This document shows, in pieces, positions 31,105 through 40,061 of a DNA stretch of 51,517 bases; the stretch's first letter is position 1; the number at the start of each line of letters is the position of its first letter. This stretch comes from Bacteroidales bacterium UBA1714 (GTDB lineage: Bacteria > Bacteroidota > Bacteroidia > Bacteroidales > Paludibacteraceae). The stretch is from positions 1 through 51,517 of the forward strand of contig DCIY01000020.1 in NCBI GenBank assembly GCA_002317295.1, in the 5' to 3' direction. The position numbers and the translations under genes are program-made. Below the pieces are notes generated by a model that was not told the origin of the DNA, did no database searches, and saw only the letters and a program-made list of their open reading frames with translations.

Positions 31105-32385
31105 CAGGAAATAATCCTTTTTGCCTTTTTGGAACAGGATATACTTGTCGTTAATCAGCGCACGTGTATCGATGGGCGTCTGTGGATCGGTGAGTTTTTC
31201 CTTATTCATGGAGAACCCGTTGGCCAAAATCATTTTGCGGGCTTCGCCCTTGCTGGGGAAGATCTGCGTTTTTTCGGCCAACAAGTCGAGTGGGGCAATA
31301 CCGGCCTGTAACTCAGCGCGAGGAATGCTAAACTGCTGTACACCCTCAAACACCTGCAGGAAGGTTTGTTCATCCAAACGCTCCAGGGCCTCTTTGGTGG
31401 CTTTGCCAAAAAGGATATTGCTGGCCTCTACGGCGGCGTCATAGTCTTCCTGAGAGTGAACCATGATGGTCACTTCTTGAGCCAGACGTTTTTGCAGCAC
31501 GCGCAAATGGGGTGCCTGGTCATGTTCGGCAATGAGGGCCTCTATCTCTTCACGAGTCAGGGAGGTGAAAATTTTGATATACCGTTTGGCATCATCATCA
31601 CTGACATTGAGCCAGAACTGGTAAAAACGGTAGGGAGAGGTATAGTCCTTGCTCAGCCAGATGTTTCCCTGTTCGGTCTTGCCAAACTTCTTGCCATCTG
31701 CTTTGGTGATTAACGGACAGGTCAGTGCATAAGCCTCGTTGCCGGTGATCTTCTTAATCAACTCCGTACCCGTGGTTATATTGCCCCATTGATCGCTGCC
31801 ACCCATTTGCAATTTGCAGTTCTTGTGCGAGTTCAGATAGACATAATCGTAGCCTTGCAGCAACTGATAGGTAAACTCTGTGAACGACATACCGCAATTA
31901 AACTCGCCGTTAAAACGCTTTTTGACACTATCCTTGGCCATCATGTAGTTCACCGTAATCAGTTTACCGATATTGCGGGCAAAATCCAAGAACGTATAAT
32001 CCTTCATCCAGTCGTAGTTGTTCACCAGTTCGGCTGCATTGGGAGCGGTGCTGTTAAAATCCAAAAAATGTTCCAACTGTTTGCGAATGGCCTCCACGTT
32101 GTGACGAAGCGTCTCCTCCGTCAGCAGGTTACGCTCGGCCGATTTGCCGCTGGGATCGCCAATCATACCGGTGGCACCTCCCAGCAGGGCAATGGGTTTG
32201 TGCCCACAGCGCTGCAAATGGCGCAACATCATAATGCCGCATAAGTGACCTATGTGCAGACTATCTGCCGTTGGGTCAATACCCACATAGGCAGTAGTCA
32301 CTTCTTTCATTAACTGTTCCTCAGTGCCGGGCATGATATCCTGTAACATCCCACGCCAACGTAACTCTTCTACAAAATTTTGCAT
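31090..32385 (-). CDS. tyrS: Tyrosyl-tRNA synthetase
   Basis: A 431-residue class I synthetase charging tRNA-Tyr. HIGH motif at residues 44-47 (DSLHIGHL), GGATGMIGDPSGKSAER, the tyrosine site QLLQGYDYVYL and GGSDQWGN, and the KMSKS equivalent KFGKT near residue 230; a C-terminal S4 domain spans about 365-431 (FPSKGEARKMILANGFSMN). The final residues VIAD are encoded by the word repeat, so the C-terminal end has been rewritten by the spacer. Monocistronic, divergent from mltG. Confidence 0.97.
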   Translation of the reverse strand: MQNFVEELRWRGMLQDIMPGTEEQLMKEVTTAYVGIDPTADSLHIGHLCGIMMLRHLQRCGHKPIALLGGATGMIGDPSGKSAERNLLTEETLRHNVEAIRKQLEHFLDFNSTAPNAAELVNNYDWMKDYTFLDFARNIGKLITVNYMMAKDSVKKRFNGEFNCGMSFTEFTYQLLQGYDYVYLNSHKNCKLQMGGSDQWGNITTGTELIKKITGNEAYALTCPLITKADGKKFGKTEQGNIWLSKDYTSPYRFYQFWLNVSDDDAKRYIKIFTSLTREEIEALIAEHDQAPHLRVLQKRLAQEVTIMVHSQEDYDAAVEASNILFGKATKEALERLDEQTFLQVFEGVQQFSIPRAELQAGIAPLDLLAEKTQIFPSKGEARKMILANGFSMNKEKLTDPQTPIDTRALINDKYILFQKGKKDYFLVIAD

Positions 32386-32416
32386 ATTCTCTCGTGTTTA
32401 TATTCCAAATTTGCTG

Positions 32417-32464
32417 CAAAGATAATACTTTTTTTGCATATGTGCAAAAAAAGTTGTACCTTTG
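32417..32464. promoter_or_regulatory. Symmetric divergent promoter tyrS/mltG
   Basis: Minus -7 CAAAGATA (32417-32424), plus -33 TTTG (32433-32436), minus -33 CAAA (32445-32448), plus -7 TACCTTTG (32457-32464). Both spacings are N20 and the centre TTTGCATATGTGCAAA is nearly palindromic. Same 48-bp geometry as the other two divergent sites. Confidence 0.8.
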
Positions 32465-32516
32465 CGGCGAAAATGGATGTTTACGAATTAAAATCAAGAA
32501 ATAAGTGACGAAAAAA

Positions 32517-33566
32517 ATGTCTAAAACCAAGCGTCGTTGGCTGATTGCAGCCGCTGTGGTCGCTTTTGTGGGCCTGTGCGCCATTGCCTGGGCCGCTGAA
32601 CAGTATTATCGTTTGGAAATTTGCAATTTCACCAGTCGGGACGGGGATAGTCATGGTTACTATGTCTATCCGGATGCTACGGCCGATTCGTTGTTGCAGG
32701 CCATGCTGGAGGATTATAAGATAGGTTCCATGATGGATTGGCGCATCCATAAGCGTCAATTGTTGTACGACAAACCCCAACCCGGATATTATTCGTTTCC
32801 AGCTAAGATAGGGGACAAGAATTTGATTCGTCGTCTCCAGCTCGGTGAAGGTTCACCCGTGCGCATTACGTGGAATAATCAGGTTCGCACGCGCGAGCAG
32901 TTGGCCGGTAAACTGGGTCATCAACTGTTGATTGATTCTGCGCAAATCATTGCCCGTCTGGATTCCGATCAGTACATGCAGGCTTTCCATTTGAATAAGG
33001 AAACGGCCGTTTGTCTGTTTATTCCCAACACGTATGAGGTGTATTGGACCATCAGTGCGGATCAGTTGTTCAAACGCATGGAAAAAGAGTATAACCGATT
33101 TTGGAACGAAGCGCGCAGGCATGCGGCAGACAGTATCGGACTCACGCCCGTTGAGGTGCAGACACTGGCCAGTATTATCGAGTCAGAAACCAATAAGAAA
33201 CAGGAATATCCCCTGATTGCCAGTCTGTACATGAACCGGTTGCACAAGAACATGCACCTGCAGGCCTGCCCGACGGTCATTTTTGCCACAGGCAATTTCA
33301 AAATGCGTCGGGTGCTCTATCGGCATCTGCGGATGGATTCGCCGTACAACACGTACAAATATCCGGGTTTGCCACCCGGTCCCATTCGGTGTGCCCAGGG
33401 TACCACCATTGATGCCGTGCTGCATGCACCCAAAACCAATTACCTGTACATGTGTGCCAACCCGGATTTTTCCGGAACCCATATCTTTTCGTCCACATAT
33501 TCCCAACATGCAGCCACTGCGCGTGAATACCAGCATGCTTTGGATGAAAGACAGATTTCCCAATGA
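32517..33566 (+). CDS. mltG: Endolytic murein transglycosylase MltG
   Basis: A 349-residue MltG/YceG protein that cuts nascent glycan strands and is thought to end peptidoglycan chains. One N-terminal membrane helix (about 8-28) precedes the periplasmic domain. The catalytic Glu222 is in LASIIESETNKKQEYPLIAS, followed by NRLHKNMHLQACPTVIFA, SPYNTYKYPGLPPGPI and DFSGTHIFSSTYSQH, all family signatures. A GTG four codons upstream is an alternative start. It overlaps the Usp-like gene by four bases (ATGA). Confidence 0.93.
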   Translation: MSKTKRRWLIAAAVVAFVGLCAIAWAAEQYYRLEICNFTSRDGDSHGYYVYPDATADSLLQAMLEDYKIGSMMDWRIHKRQLLYDKPQPGYYSFPAKIGDKNLIRRLQLGEGSPVRITWNNQVRTREQLAGKLGHQLLIDSAQIIARLDSDQYMQAFHLNKETAVCLFIPNTYEVYWTISADQLFKRMEKEYNRFWNEARRHAADSIGLTPVEVQTLASIIESETNKKQEYPLIASLYMNRLHKNMHLQACPTVIFATGNFKMRRVLYRHLRMDSPYNTYKYPGLPPGPIRCAQGTTIDAVLHAPKTNYLYMCANPDFSGTHIFSSTYSQHAATAREYQHALDERQISQ

Positions 33567-34126
33567 TTTACCACGATAACGAAGACATACGACTCATTAC
33601 CTGTGCCAACGCTCCTGCTGTGATTCAGCATCATCTCAATGATTGCCGCCAGGAGCGTCGTCCGTATGTGTTTGTTACGCCTACCATGCGGGAAATCACT
33701 TGTTTGCAACGCATTCTCGTTCCGGTGACTCTGTTGGAGGAAGAGGTGTATAAGGCGCAGATATGTACGTATCTGAGTCGCAAGACGGGAGCCACCATTG
33801 TGCTCATGCCTGCCCACGACTATGGCCATAAGGCCCGGACGAATATGCAACGAATCATCTCCCATATTTTGTCCATTCGCCAAACCTCCGGGGATCCCAT
33901 TCCTTATGAGATTCTTCCTGCCCATAAAAACAGTTTTTCCCTCACCCGCGAAGCGGTGGAGCGACAACGCGAATCTGCCCATCAGCTCTTGTTGCTGACG
34001 GCCAGTCGGGAGTATGGATGGGATGATATCCTATTTGGTCCGCCCGAACGGCGAGCCATCATGCGCAGTCAGGTGCCTGTGATGCTCGTTAACCCCAGAG
34101 CCGATTTGTTCTCGTTGTGCGATTAG
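33563..34126 (+). CDS. Universal stress protein-like protein
   Basis: A 187-residue protein resembling a Bacteroidales UspA-like family: RILVPVTLLEEEVYKAQICTYLSRKTGA matches the first strand and helix of Usp, and a late PVMLVNPRADLF matches the terminal strand. The ATP-binding G-x2-G-x9-G-S/T signature is not evident, so it may be a non-ATP-binding member. The N-terminal 30 residues are extra. It is coupled to mltG by an ATGA overlap, and its end overlaps the dnaE end on the opposite strand by four bases. Function uncertain. Confidence 0.7.
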   Translation: MIYHDNEDIRLITCANAPAVIQHHLNDCRQERRPYVFVTPTMREITCLQRILVPVTLLEEEVYKAQICTYLSRKTGATIVLMPAHDYGHKARTNMQRIISHILSIRQTSGDPIPYEILPAHKNSFSLTREAVERQRESAHQLLLLTASREYGWDDILFGPPERRAIMRSQVPVMLVNPRADLFSLCD

Positions 34127-37100
34127 GGATGCGTACAGACCTGATACGTGATGCCATAGTCGGCTTCCCAATCTCGCAAACTGCGGTAGAAAAGTTTGTC
34201 TATATGCACCTCTGTATTCTGGGAGGTGAACGCCACTCGGTGACGATGTTGGTCAAAAATCTCAAACTTAAGCACCAGCTTACCCGGATGTTGTTGACAC
34301 ATCTCGGCCAGTTCCTGCGTCAGGGACGGTTGTACCTGTTCCAGCGGTATATGCAGAGTAATCGATTCCATGTTATTGTCCTGCATGGTGTTCAGTAACT
34401 GCACATCCTGAATATTCAATTCATATTCGGCCTCGCTCACGGGTTTGGGTTTGAACCACTGACGACCTGCTCCGCGCTGTTGCACCAGCGTACTCACCAG
34501 CACATACACGTTCTCTTTGAGCAACGCATCGCGATTCTTATAATTGTCTCCAAACAGCGTTAACTTATAACTGCCCGTGTAGTCCTCGATGGTATACCGA
34601 CCATACGGATTGCCTTTTTGTGATGTGGCATGCTCCACCTGAGTGACCAACCCTGCCAAATACAGCACCTTACCATCATGCTCTCCGAACCAGGCATTTG
34701 GATCCATCTGAGGTTTGTCGTCGTTGTCGTTTGCGTTTGCGTCTTCGTTTGTGTTTGGACTTTGCTCTGCAAAAGCCTTCCTTGCCTCCGGTGTGCGCCA
34801 ACCTTCCATCAGGGACAACTCCTCGGTCGTCGTGGTGGACAACGCGGCCACTTCAAACGCGTACTCGTCCAGTGGGTGAGCGCTGAGAAAAATGCCAATC
34901 AACGATTTTTCGATGTTCAGTTTCTCGATGGACGTCATGTGTGGCACCTTGGGCAAATCGGGTTTGCGAATCTCTACGCCAAAGCCCAAATCGCCAAACA
35001 GCGAGTTTTGCTGATTGAGACGATCCTGTTGATACATATTGCCATAGCGCATGAGGGAATCCAACACATATTCCCCTTTATCGTTCACCGCCATCAACTG
35101 TTCCCGATACAATCCGTCAAAGCAGTCAAACGCTCCACTGAGGGCCAGACTTTCCACGGTTTTGCGGTTGCAGGCCTGCAGGTTGACCCGTTCGATGAAA
35201 TCAAATATATCTTTGTACTTGCCCCTTTGTTCGCGTTCGTGAATAATCGCTTCCACAGCGCCTTCGCCTACGCCCTTGATGCCGCCCAAACCAAAGCGGA
35301 TATCGCCATGGGTATTGACGGTAAAATTGAGTTCGGACTCATTCACATCCGGTTCGAGTACACTGATTCTCAGTGCTTTGCACTCGTCCATGAACTTGGT
35401 TACCTCTTTGATATCATCCTTGACCGTGGTCAGGTTGGCTGCCATAAACTCGGCAGGGTAGTGTGCCTTGAGGTAAGCGGTTTGGTAGGCCAACCACGCA
35501 TAGCAGGCCGCGTGGGACTTGTTGAACGCATAGGAGGCAAAAGCTTCCCAGTCGTGCCAGATCTTATCGAGGGTTTTGCTGTCATGTCCGTTGGCCTTGC
35601 CGCCGTCCATAAACTTGCCCTTCAATTCCTGCAGCGTCTTCATCTGTTTCTTACCCATGGCCTTACGCAGTTTATCCGATTCGCCTCGGGTAAAATTAGC
35701 CAGCAGTCGGCTCAGCAGCATGACCTGCTCCTGGTAGACGGTCACCCCATAGGTATCTTTGAGGTACTTCTCCATGCACGGAATATCGTAGGTGATGGCC
35801 TCCTGACCGTGTTTACGCTTGATAAAGGACGGAATGTAGTCCATTGGTCCCGGACGATAGAGGGCGTTCATGGCAATCAGATCTCCAATCACCGTGGGTT
35901 TGAGTTCCTTGAGGTACTTGCGCATGCCGGCACTTTCAAACTGGAACACGGCGATGGTCTTACCATCCTGAAACAGTTTGTAGGTCTCTGCATCCTCTTT
36001 GGATATATGATCTATATCCACCTCTTCGCCTCGTGCTTTTTTGATATTGCGCAGGCATTCCTTAATGATGGTCAGGGTCTTGAGGCCCAGGAAGTCCATC
36101 TTAATCAAGCCCACGGACTCAATCACATGCCCATCGTATTCGGTCACCAGCACCCGTTGACCGCTGTCTTTATCTTCCACACTGCTCAAGGGTGCAAAGT
36201 TGGTCAGATCGTCGGCACCGATGATGACTCCACAGGCGTGGATACCCACCTGACGAATGGTGTCTTCCAGTTGTTGGGCATAGTGGAGCATGGAGCGAAT
36301 CTCCGGTTCACCCCCGTTGAACTTATCTTTGAGTTCCTGCACATACTTGTAGCAGTTTTTGAGGTTCACTTTGGGTGCTTTGCCGTTTTCGTCCTTGACA
36401 TTATCCCCAAATCCCCGATCAGGAATATAGGCCTTAATCTCATTGACGGTGGACAGAGGCACTCGTTGTACCCGTCCCACATCGGCAATGGCCGATTTGG
36501 CGGCCATGGTACCGTAGGTAATGATATGGGCCACGTGTGTGCGCCCGTACTTGTTGCTGACCCAATCGAGCACTTTGCCTCGACCTTCGTCGTCAAAATC
36601 GGTATCGATATCGGGTAACGAGATACGGTCGGGATTGAGGAAACGCTCAAACAGCAAATCGTACTCCAGAGGGTCCAAGTCGGTGATATGCAGGCAGTAG
36701 GCGACCACCGAACCTGCGGCAGAACCACGACCCGGTCCTACGGATACGCCCAATTCTTCGCGGGCAGCCCGAATAAAATCCATCACGATGAGGAAGTAGC
36801 CCGGGAAACCCATGGTGTTGATGGTGTTGAGCTCAAAGCGGATGCGTTCCTGCAATACTTCATCGCTGTCCAACCGTTCTTTGCCGTAACGTTTTAGGGC
36901 TCCCTCCATGGTCAGGTGTTCCAGATAGGCCGCCTCGAGTTTGAGACGCGAACCAAAATCTTCCTCTTTACCAAACGATTCGGGAATATCAAACTTGGGC
37001 ATGATAGGGGCCGAATCGATATCATACACTTCCACTTTATCCACGATCTCCTGGGTATTGGCCAACGCTTCGGGGATGTCCGCAAAGATGGCCGCCATCT

Positions 37101-37953
37101 CTTCCGGTGTTTTGAGCCACTCCTGTTGGGTATAGTGCATGCGGTCGATATCGTCTATATAGTGGTTGGTGCTCAGGCAGATTAGTCGGTCATGCGCCTC
37201 GGCGTGTTCTTCACGAACAAAATGCACATCGTTGGTGGCAATGATGCGGATGCCATGTTTGCGGGCCAGGTCAATCAATATGGGATTCACCTCTTGCTGC
37301 TTGATATATGTGGATTGGTCGGCTCCGGGTTTTTGGGTCTCATGGCGCTGTAACTCGATGTAGTAATCCTCGCCAAACAACTGATGAAACCATTCCACGG
37401 CTTGTTCTGCCTCATCCAACTGTCCCAACAGTATCTTTTGTGATATCTCGCCACCCAGGCAGGCGGAACAGCAAATCAATCCTTCGTGGTACTGCTCCAA
37501 CAACTGTTTGTCAATACGGGGATTGCGGTAGAACGCATCGTCCATAAACGAGGCGGAAATCATTTTGCACAGATTGCGATAACCCTGCATATTCTTGGCC
37601 AGCAGGATCAGGTGCCAACCGGACATATCGGTGACAAACTGCTTGCCATGTCCGTTCACGGACTTGTGATCCTTATCCTTCATTCCTCTGCCACGACGGG
37701 CACAGTAAGCCTCTACACCCACAATGGGTTTAAACGGCACAAACTCCGCTTGGTTGGACTCGGCGTCTTTTTGGCGCTTGGCATTGATGGACTTGCAGTA
37801 ATCCAACAGTTCCTTGATGCCGTACATATTACCATGATCGGTTAGGGCAATACTGGTCATGCCGGTTTCCAGACAACGGTCAACCAGTTCGGGGACTTTG
37901 GACATTCCGTCTAATACGGAATAGTGACTATGGACGTGAAGGTGAGTGAACAT
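34123..37953 (-). CDS. dnaE: DNA polymerase III alpha subunit
   Basis: A 1276-residue replicative polymerase catalytic subunit. Order of domains: PHP (FTHLHVHSHYSVLDGMSK at the start), palm with VGPGRGSAAGSVVAYCL near residue 406 and the catalytic Asp pair in LPDIDTDFDDEGRGK near 446, fingers (RPGPMDYIPSFIKRKHG), helix-hairpin-helix region (GLGGIKGVGEGAVEAI) and an OB domain (about 1085-1135). A low-complexity Asn/Asp-rich insert (about 1064-1080, NTNEDANANDNDD) sits before the OB domain. It starts 56 bases after the radical SAM gene, across a GGGTAGT heptad array. Confidence 0.97.
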   Translation of the reverse strand: MFTHLHVHSHYSVLDGMSKVPELVDRCLETGMTSIALTDHGNMYGIKELLDYCKSINAKRQKDAESNQAEFVPFKPIVGVEAYCARRGRGMKDKDHKSVNGHGKQFVTDMSGWHLILLAKNMQGYRNLCKMISASFMDDAFYRNPRIDKQLLEQYHEGLICCSACLGGEISQKILLGQLDEAEQAVEWFHQLFGEDYYIELQRHETQKPGADQSTYIKQQEVNPILIDLARKHGIRIIATNDVHFVREEHAEAHDRLICLSTNHYIDDIDRMHYTQQEWLKTPEEMAAIFADIPEALANTQEIVDKVEVYDIDSAPIMPKFDIPESFGKEEDFGSRLKLEAAYLEHLTMEGALKRYGKERLDSDEVLQERIRFELNTINTMGFPGYFLIVMDFIRAAREELGVSVGPGRGSAAGSVVAYCLHITDLDPLEYDLLFERFLNPDRISLPDIDTDFDDEGRGKVLDWVSNKYGRTHVAHIITYGTMAAKSAIADVGRVQRVPLSTVNEIKAYIPDRGFGDNVKDENGKAPKVNLKNCYKYVQELKDKFNGGEPEIRSMLHYAQQLEDTIRQVGIHACGVIIGADDLTNFAPLSSVEDKDSGQRVLVTEYDGHVIESVGLIKMDFLGLKTLTIIKECLRNIKKARGEEVDIDHISKEDAETYKLFQDGKTIAVFQFESAGMRKYLKELKPTVIGDLIAMNALYRPGPMDYIPSFIKRKHGQEAITYDIPCMEKYLKDTYGVTVYQEQVMLLSRLLANFTRGESDKLRKAMGKKQMKTLQELKGKFMDGGKANGHDSKTLDKIWHDWEAFASYAFNKSHAACYAWLAYQTAYLKAHYPAEFMAANLTTVKDDIKEVTKFMDECKALRISVLEPDVNESELNFTVNTHGDIRFGLGGIKGVGEGAVEAIIHEREQRGKYKDIFDFIERVNLQACNRKTVESLALSGAFDCFDGLYREQLMAVNDKGEYVLDSLMRYGNMYQQDRLNQQNSLFGDLGFGVEIRKPDLPKVPHMTSIEKLNIEKSLIGIFLSAHPLDEYAFEVAALSTTTTEELSLMEGWRTPEARKAFAEQSPNTNEDANANDNDDKPQMDPNAWFGEHDGKVLYLAGLVTQVEHATSQKGNPYGRYTIEDYTGSYKLTLFGDNYKNRDALLKENVYVLVSTLVQQRGAGRQWFKPKPVSEAEYELNIQDVQLLNTMQDNNMESITLHIPLEQVQPSLTQELAEMCQQHPGKLVLKFEIFDQHRHRVAFTSQNTEVHIDKLFYRSLRDWEADYGITYQVCTHP

Positions 37954-37957
37954 AATT

Positions 37958-38013
37958 GGGTAGTGGGTAAAGGGTAGTGGGTAGTGGGTAGTGGGTAGTG
38001 GGTAGAGGATTAC
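37958..38013. repeat. GGGTAGT heptads between radical SAM gene and dnaE
   Basis: GGGTAGT five times with GGGTAAA and GGGTAGA variants in one 7-bp register, then GGATTAC, which contains the stop codon of the radical SAM gene. The gap is 56 nt, eight times seven. Confidence 0.85.
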
Positions 38014-38963
38014 ATACGAAGTTTAAATCCGGCGAGTAGGGTGTCGGGACAGAAATGGAACACGCTGGCCATTTCGCCGGACATACAGAATCCGCATTGC
38101 TTACACGTATCTGTAGGCACATAGGCCACATGACCACGGAGTGTTTGCGGTTGGATGCCCACGCACAATCCGCGTTCGCCATTGGGGTAAACGAAATTGG
38201 TTACCCAGCACAGACTGCCCACATTGTGGGTTTGGATATAGTGTGGATACATTTTTTTCAATCCCGAGCGACTGTTCATAATGGGATAGCCTTTGCGCTT
38301 GTAACGCAATATGGTATCCAGTGCGGCCGCCTTATCTTCATCCGAGAGCATCAGATATTCGGTTCCGGGGAACGGCGTATGGAAGTTGAGGCTGATTTGG
38401 GCAATGGCCGAATGGGATTTGGCATACTCAATGGCTGCGCTCAAACTGTCCTTATTGAGGGAATTGATGACCATGTTCACCGTCAGATGTTTCTGATGGG
38501 ATTGGGCAATATGCTGTTCCAGTCGTTCAAATGTTCCTTCGCCTCGTATGGCATCATGCGCAGCCCCGACACCGTCCATGCTTACCCACAATGAATCGGC
38601 CCGTACCCAGGAAAAATCCTGTTGGGCATTGGTGGTAATGGTCACGGAGAAGAATCCGATTTGGTGGGCGGCATCAATGATATCATTCACTGTCTTGTCC
38701 CCCTGCTTCCACAACGTGGGCTCGCCGCCTTCGATATCGACAAAGCGGGAACCGAGGTTATAGCTGTATTGCAAATCGCTCACAATCGCATCAAAGTCGC
38801 GATGCTGATTGCCTACCACGCCATACACCGAACAGTGTTTGCATTTGAGGTTGCATTTGTCCGTAATAAACAGCACGGTTTGCAGGGGCGCTTTGCGACC
38901 CAAAAAACGGGCACGAAAAAACCAGATGCCCAAATAGGCGTATTGTCGAATCAGTGTGAACAT
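38010..38963 (-). CDS. Radical SAM protein with C-terminal Cys cluster
   Basis: A 317-residue radical SAM enzyme. The 4Fe-4S motif is Cys37-x3-Cys41-x2-Cys44 (TDKCNLKCKHC), followed by DIEGGEPTLW and TITTNAQQ, SMDGVGAAHDAIRG, the usual barrel elements. The C-terminal part has further cysteines (CWVTN, LCVGI, CKQCGFC, HFC) that could hold an auxiliary cluster as in SPASM-like proteins. The ATG at 38963 overlaps the end of the UbiA gene by 13 bases. It closes a cluster UbiA-CPBP-UbiA-radical SAM, so it may modify a prenylated product; the substrate is unknown. Confidence 0.88.
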   Translation of the reverse strand: MFTLIRQYAYLGIWFFRARFLGRKAPLQTVLFITDKCNLKCKHCSVYGVVGNQHRDFDAIVSDLQYSYNLGSRFVDIEGGEPTLWKQGDKTVNDIIDAAHQIGFFSVTITTNAQQDFSWVRADSLWVSMDGVGAAHDAIRGEGTFERLEQHIAQSHQKHLTVNMVINSLNKDSLSAAIEYAKSHSAIAQISLNFHTPFPGTEYLMLSDEDKAAALDTILRYKRKGYPIMNSRSGLKKMYPHYIQTHNVGSLCWVTNFVYPNGERGLCVGIQPQTLRGHVAYVPTDTCKQCGFCMSGEMASVFHFCPDTLLAGFKLRM

Positions 38964-40012
38964 GCGAAAACGATGATTAAAATCAAACAAATATACATTA
39001 CCACATTGCGGGCGAGCAGCCAACGAATCAAAAACCAGTCCATGCCGGCCTCTTTGTAGATTTGGAACTCCGTCATCGGACCAAACCACCACCGCGGGTT
39101 ATCGTTGGTTGGCAAATGGTGCACAAAGCGGTAAAGGGAATAAATCAAATAAATGGACATGGGCAAGGTGAGTAGGGTCAATAAGGTCCATGCACTCCAC
39201 CAACGAAGTACGATACCCAATCCAATGAGAGCAAAGGGTAACATGGCAAACAGTCCGACCATTACCAACTCCGGCGTACGCGTTTGGCGATAGAGCAATC
39301 GGGCAAAGGTCATTTTGTCCAGTTCACCATCCGCTGCCACTTCCATCACGGAATGAACATAGACAATATTCGTCACCAGCAATCCGATGGCTGTTCCCAT
39401 GACCGCCACAGGCCAACTGAAAGCGATGCCGCAGACGGCGGATTGCATGCCTAACATCAATAACGGACCAAACATCGTTCCTATGACCAGTTCGCCCAAT
39501 CCGTGCATACACAATTGCAGCGGGCGACCCGAGTAACTCAGACCCAACCCCAAACCCAACAGGGCATAGACGCAGGGATAAATGGCGGATTCGATGCCGT
39601 TGACCACCGCCTGACCCACGATGGCGGCTGCACCCAGCAGGGTGGCAATAGCAAAGAACCGAATCATCGCGCGACGCAGATCCTCCACAGTAGCATCGCC
39701 CGAGGTGATATAGCGGCACTTGTCCAAGCGGGCACGCACACTGGTGGCAGAGAGGGTGGAACGAATACGACTGTCGCGAAGGAAGTCGTAATAATCATCG
39801 GCTAAGTTCATTCCCAAATGGCCAACACAGATGCCTAAAAAGGTGAGAATGGCCGTCCACCATACAAATGTGGGTTGATTCGCACACATAGCAATGGCCA
39901 ATCCGGCAGGAAGGGCCGACTGAGGAAGGGCAATGGCGCGTGAATTGCGAATCCAGAAAAATATGCCTTTGTGATGGCCGCGATAATATTGTTCGGTTGC
40001 TTGATCGATCAT
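38951..40012 (-). CDS. UbiA family prenyltransferase-like protein
   Basis: A 353-residue integral membrane protein with eight or nine helices. The first UbiA Asp-rich motif is present (NLADDYYDFLRD, about residues 66-77). The second motif region reads HSVMEVAADGELDKMT, which departs from the usual DxxxD-x-R/K pattern, so activity or substrate may differ. Compared with MenA it carries an extra segment with a basic stretch (RARLDKCRYITSGDATVEDLRRA). ATG at 40012 chosen; upstream codons are heptad repeats. Third gene of the UbiA-CPBP-UbiA-radical SAM cluster. Confidence 0.82.
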   Translation of the reverse strand: MIDQATEQYYRGHHKGIFFWIRNSRAIALPQSALPAGLAIAMCANQPTFVWWTAILTFLGICVGHLGMNLADDYYDFLRDSRIRSTLSATSVRARLDKCRYITSGDATVEDLRRAMIRFFAIATLLGAAAIVGQAVVNGIESAIYPCVYALLGLGLGLSYSGRPLQLCMHGLGELVIGTMFGPLLMLGMQSAVCGIAFSWPVAVMGTAIGLLVTNIVYVHSVMEVAADGELDKMTFARLLYRQTRTPELVMVGLFAMLPFALIGLGIVLRWWSAWTLLTLLTLPMSIYLIYSLYRFVHHLPTNDNPRWWFGPMTEFQIYKEAGMDWFLIRWLLARNVVMYICLILIIVFACSH

Positions 40013-40061
40013 GGGTAGAGTGTAGCGTGTAGCGTGTAGAGTGTAGTGGGTAGTGGGTTTA
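40013..40061. repeat. GTGTAGC-type heptads between CPBP and UbiA genes
   Basis: Seven consecutive heptads of the form GNGTAGN (GGGTAGA, GTGTAGC x2, GTGTAGA, GTGTAGT, GGGTAGT, GGGTTTA). They start on the base next to the UbiA start codon and end with the stop codon of the CPBP gene (40059-40061), leaving no other sequence in the gap. Confidence 0.88.

Noticed and set aside
34630..36618. A 662-codon open frame antisense to dnaE
   Set aside because: It lies wholly opposite a clearly conserved dnaE, has no recognisable domain or start signal, and is explained by the codon bias of the true gene.
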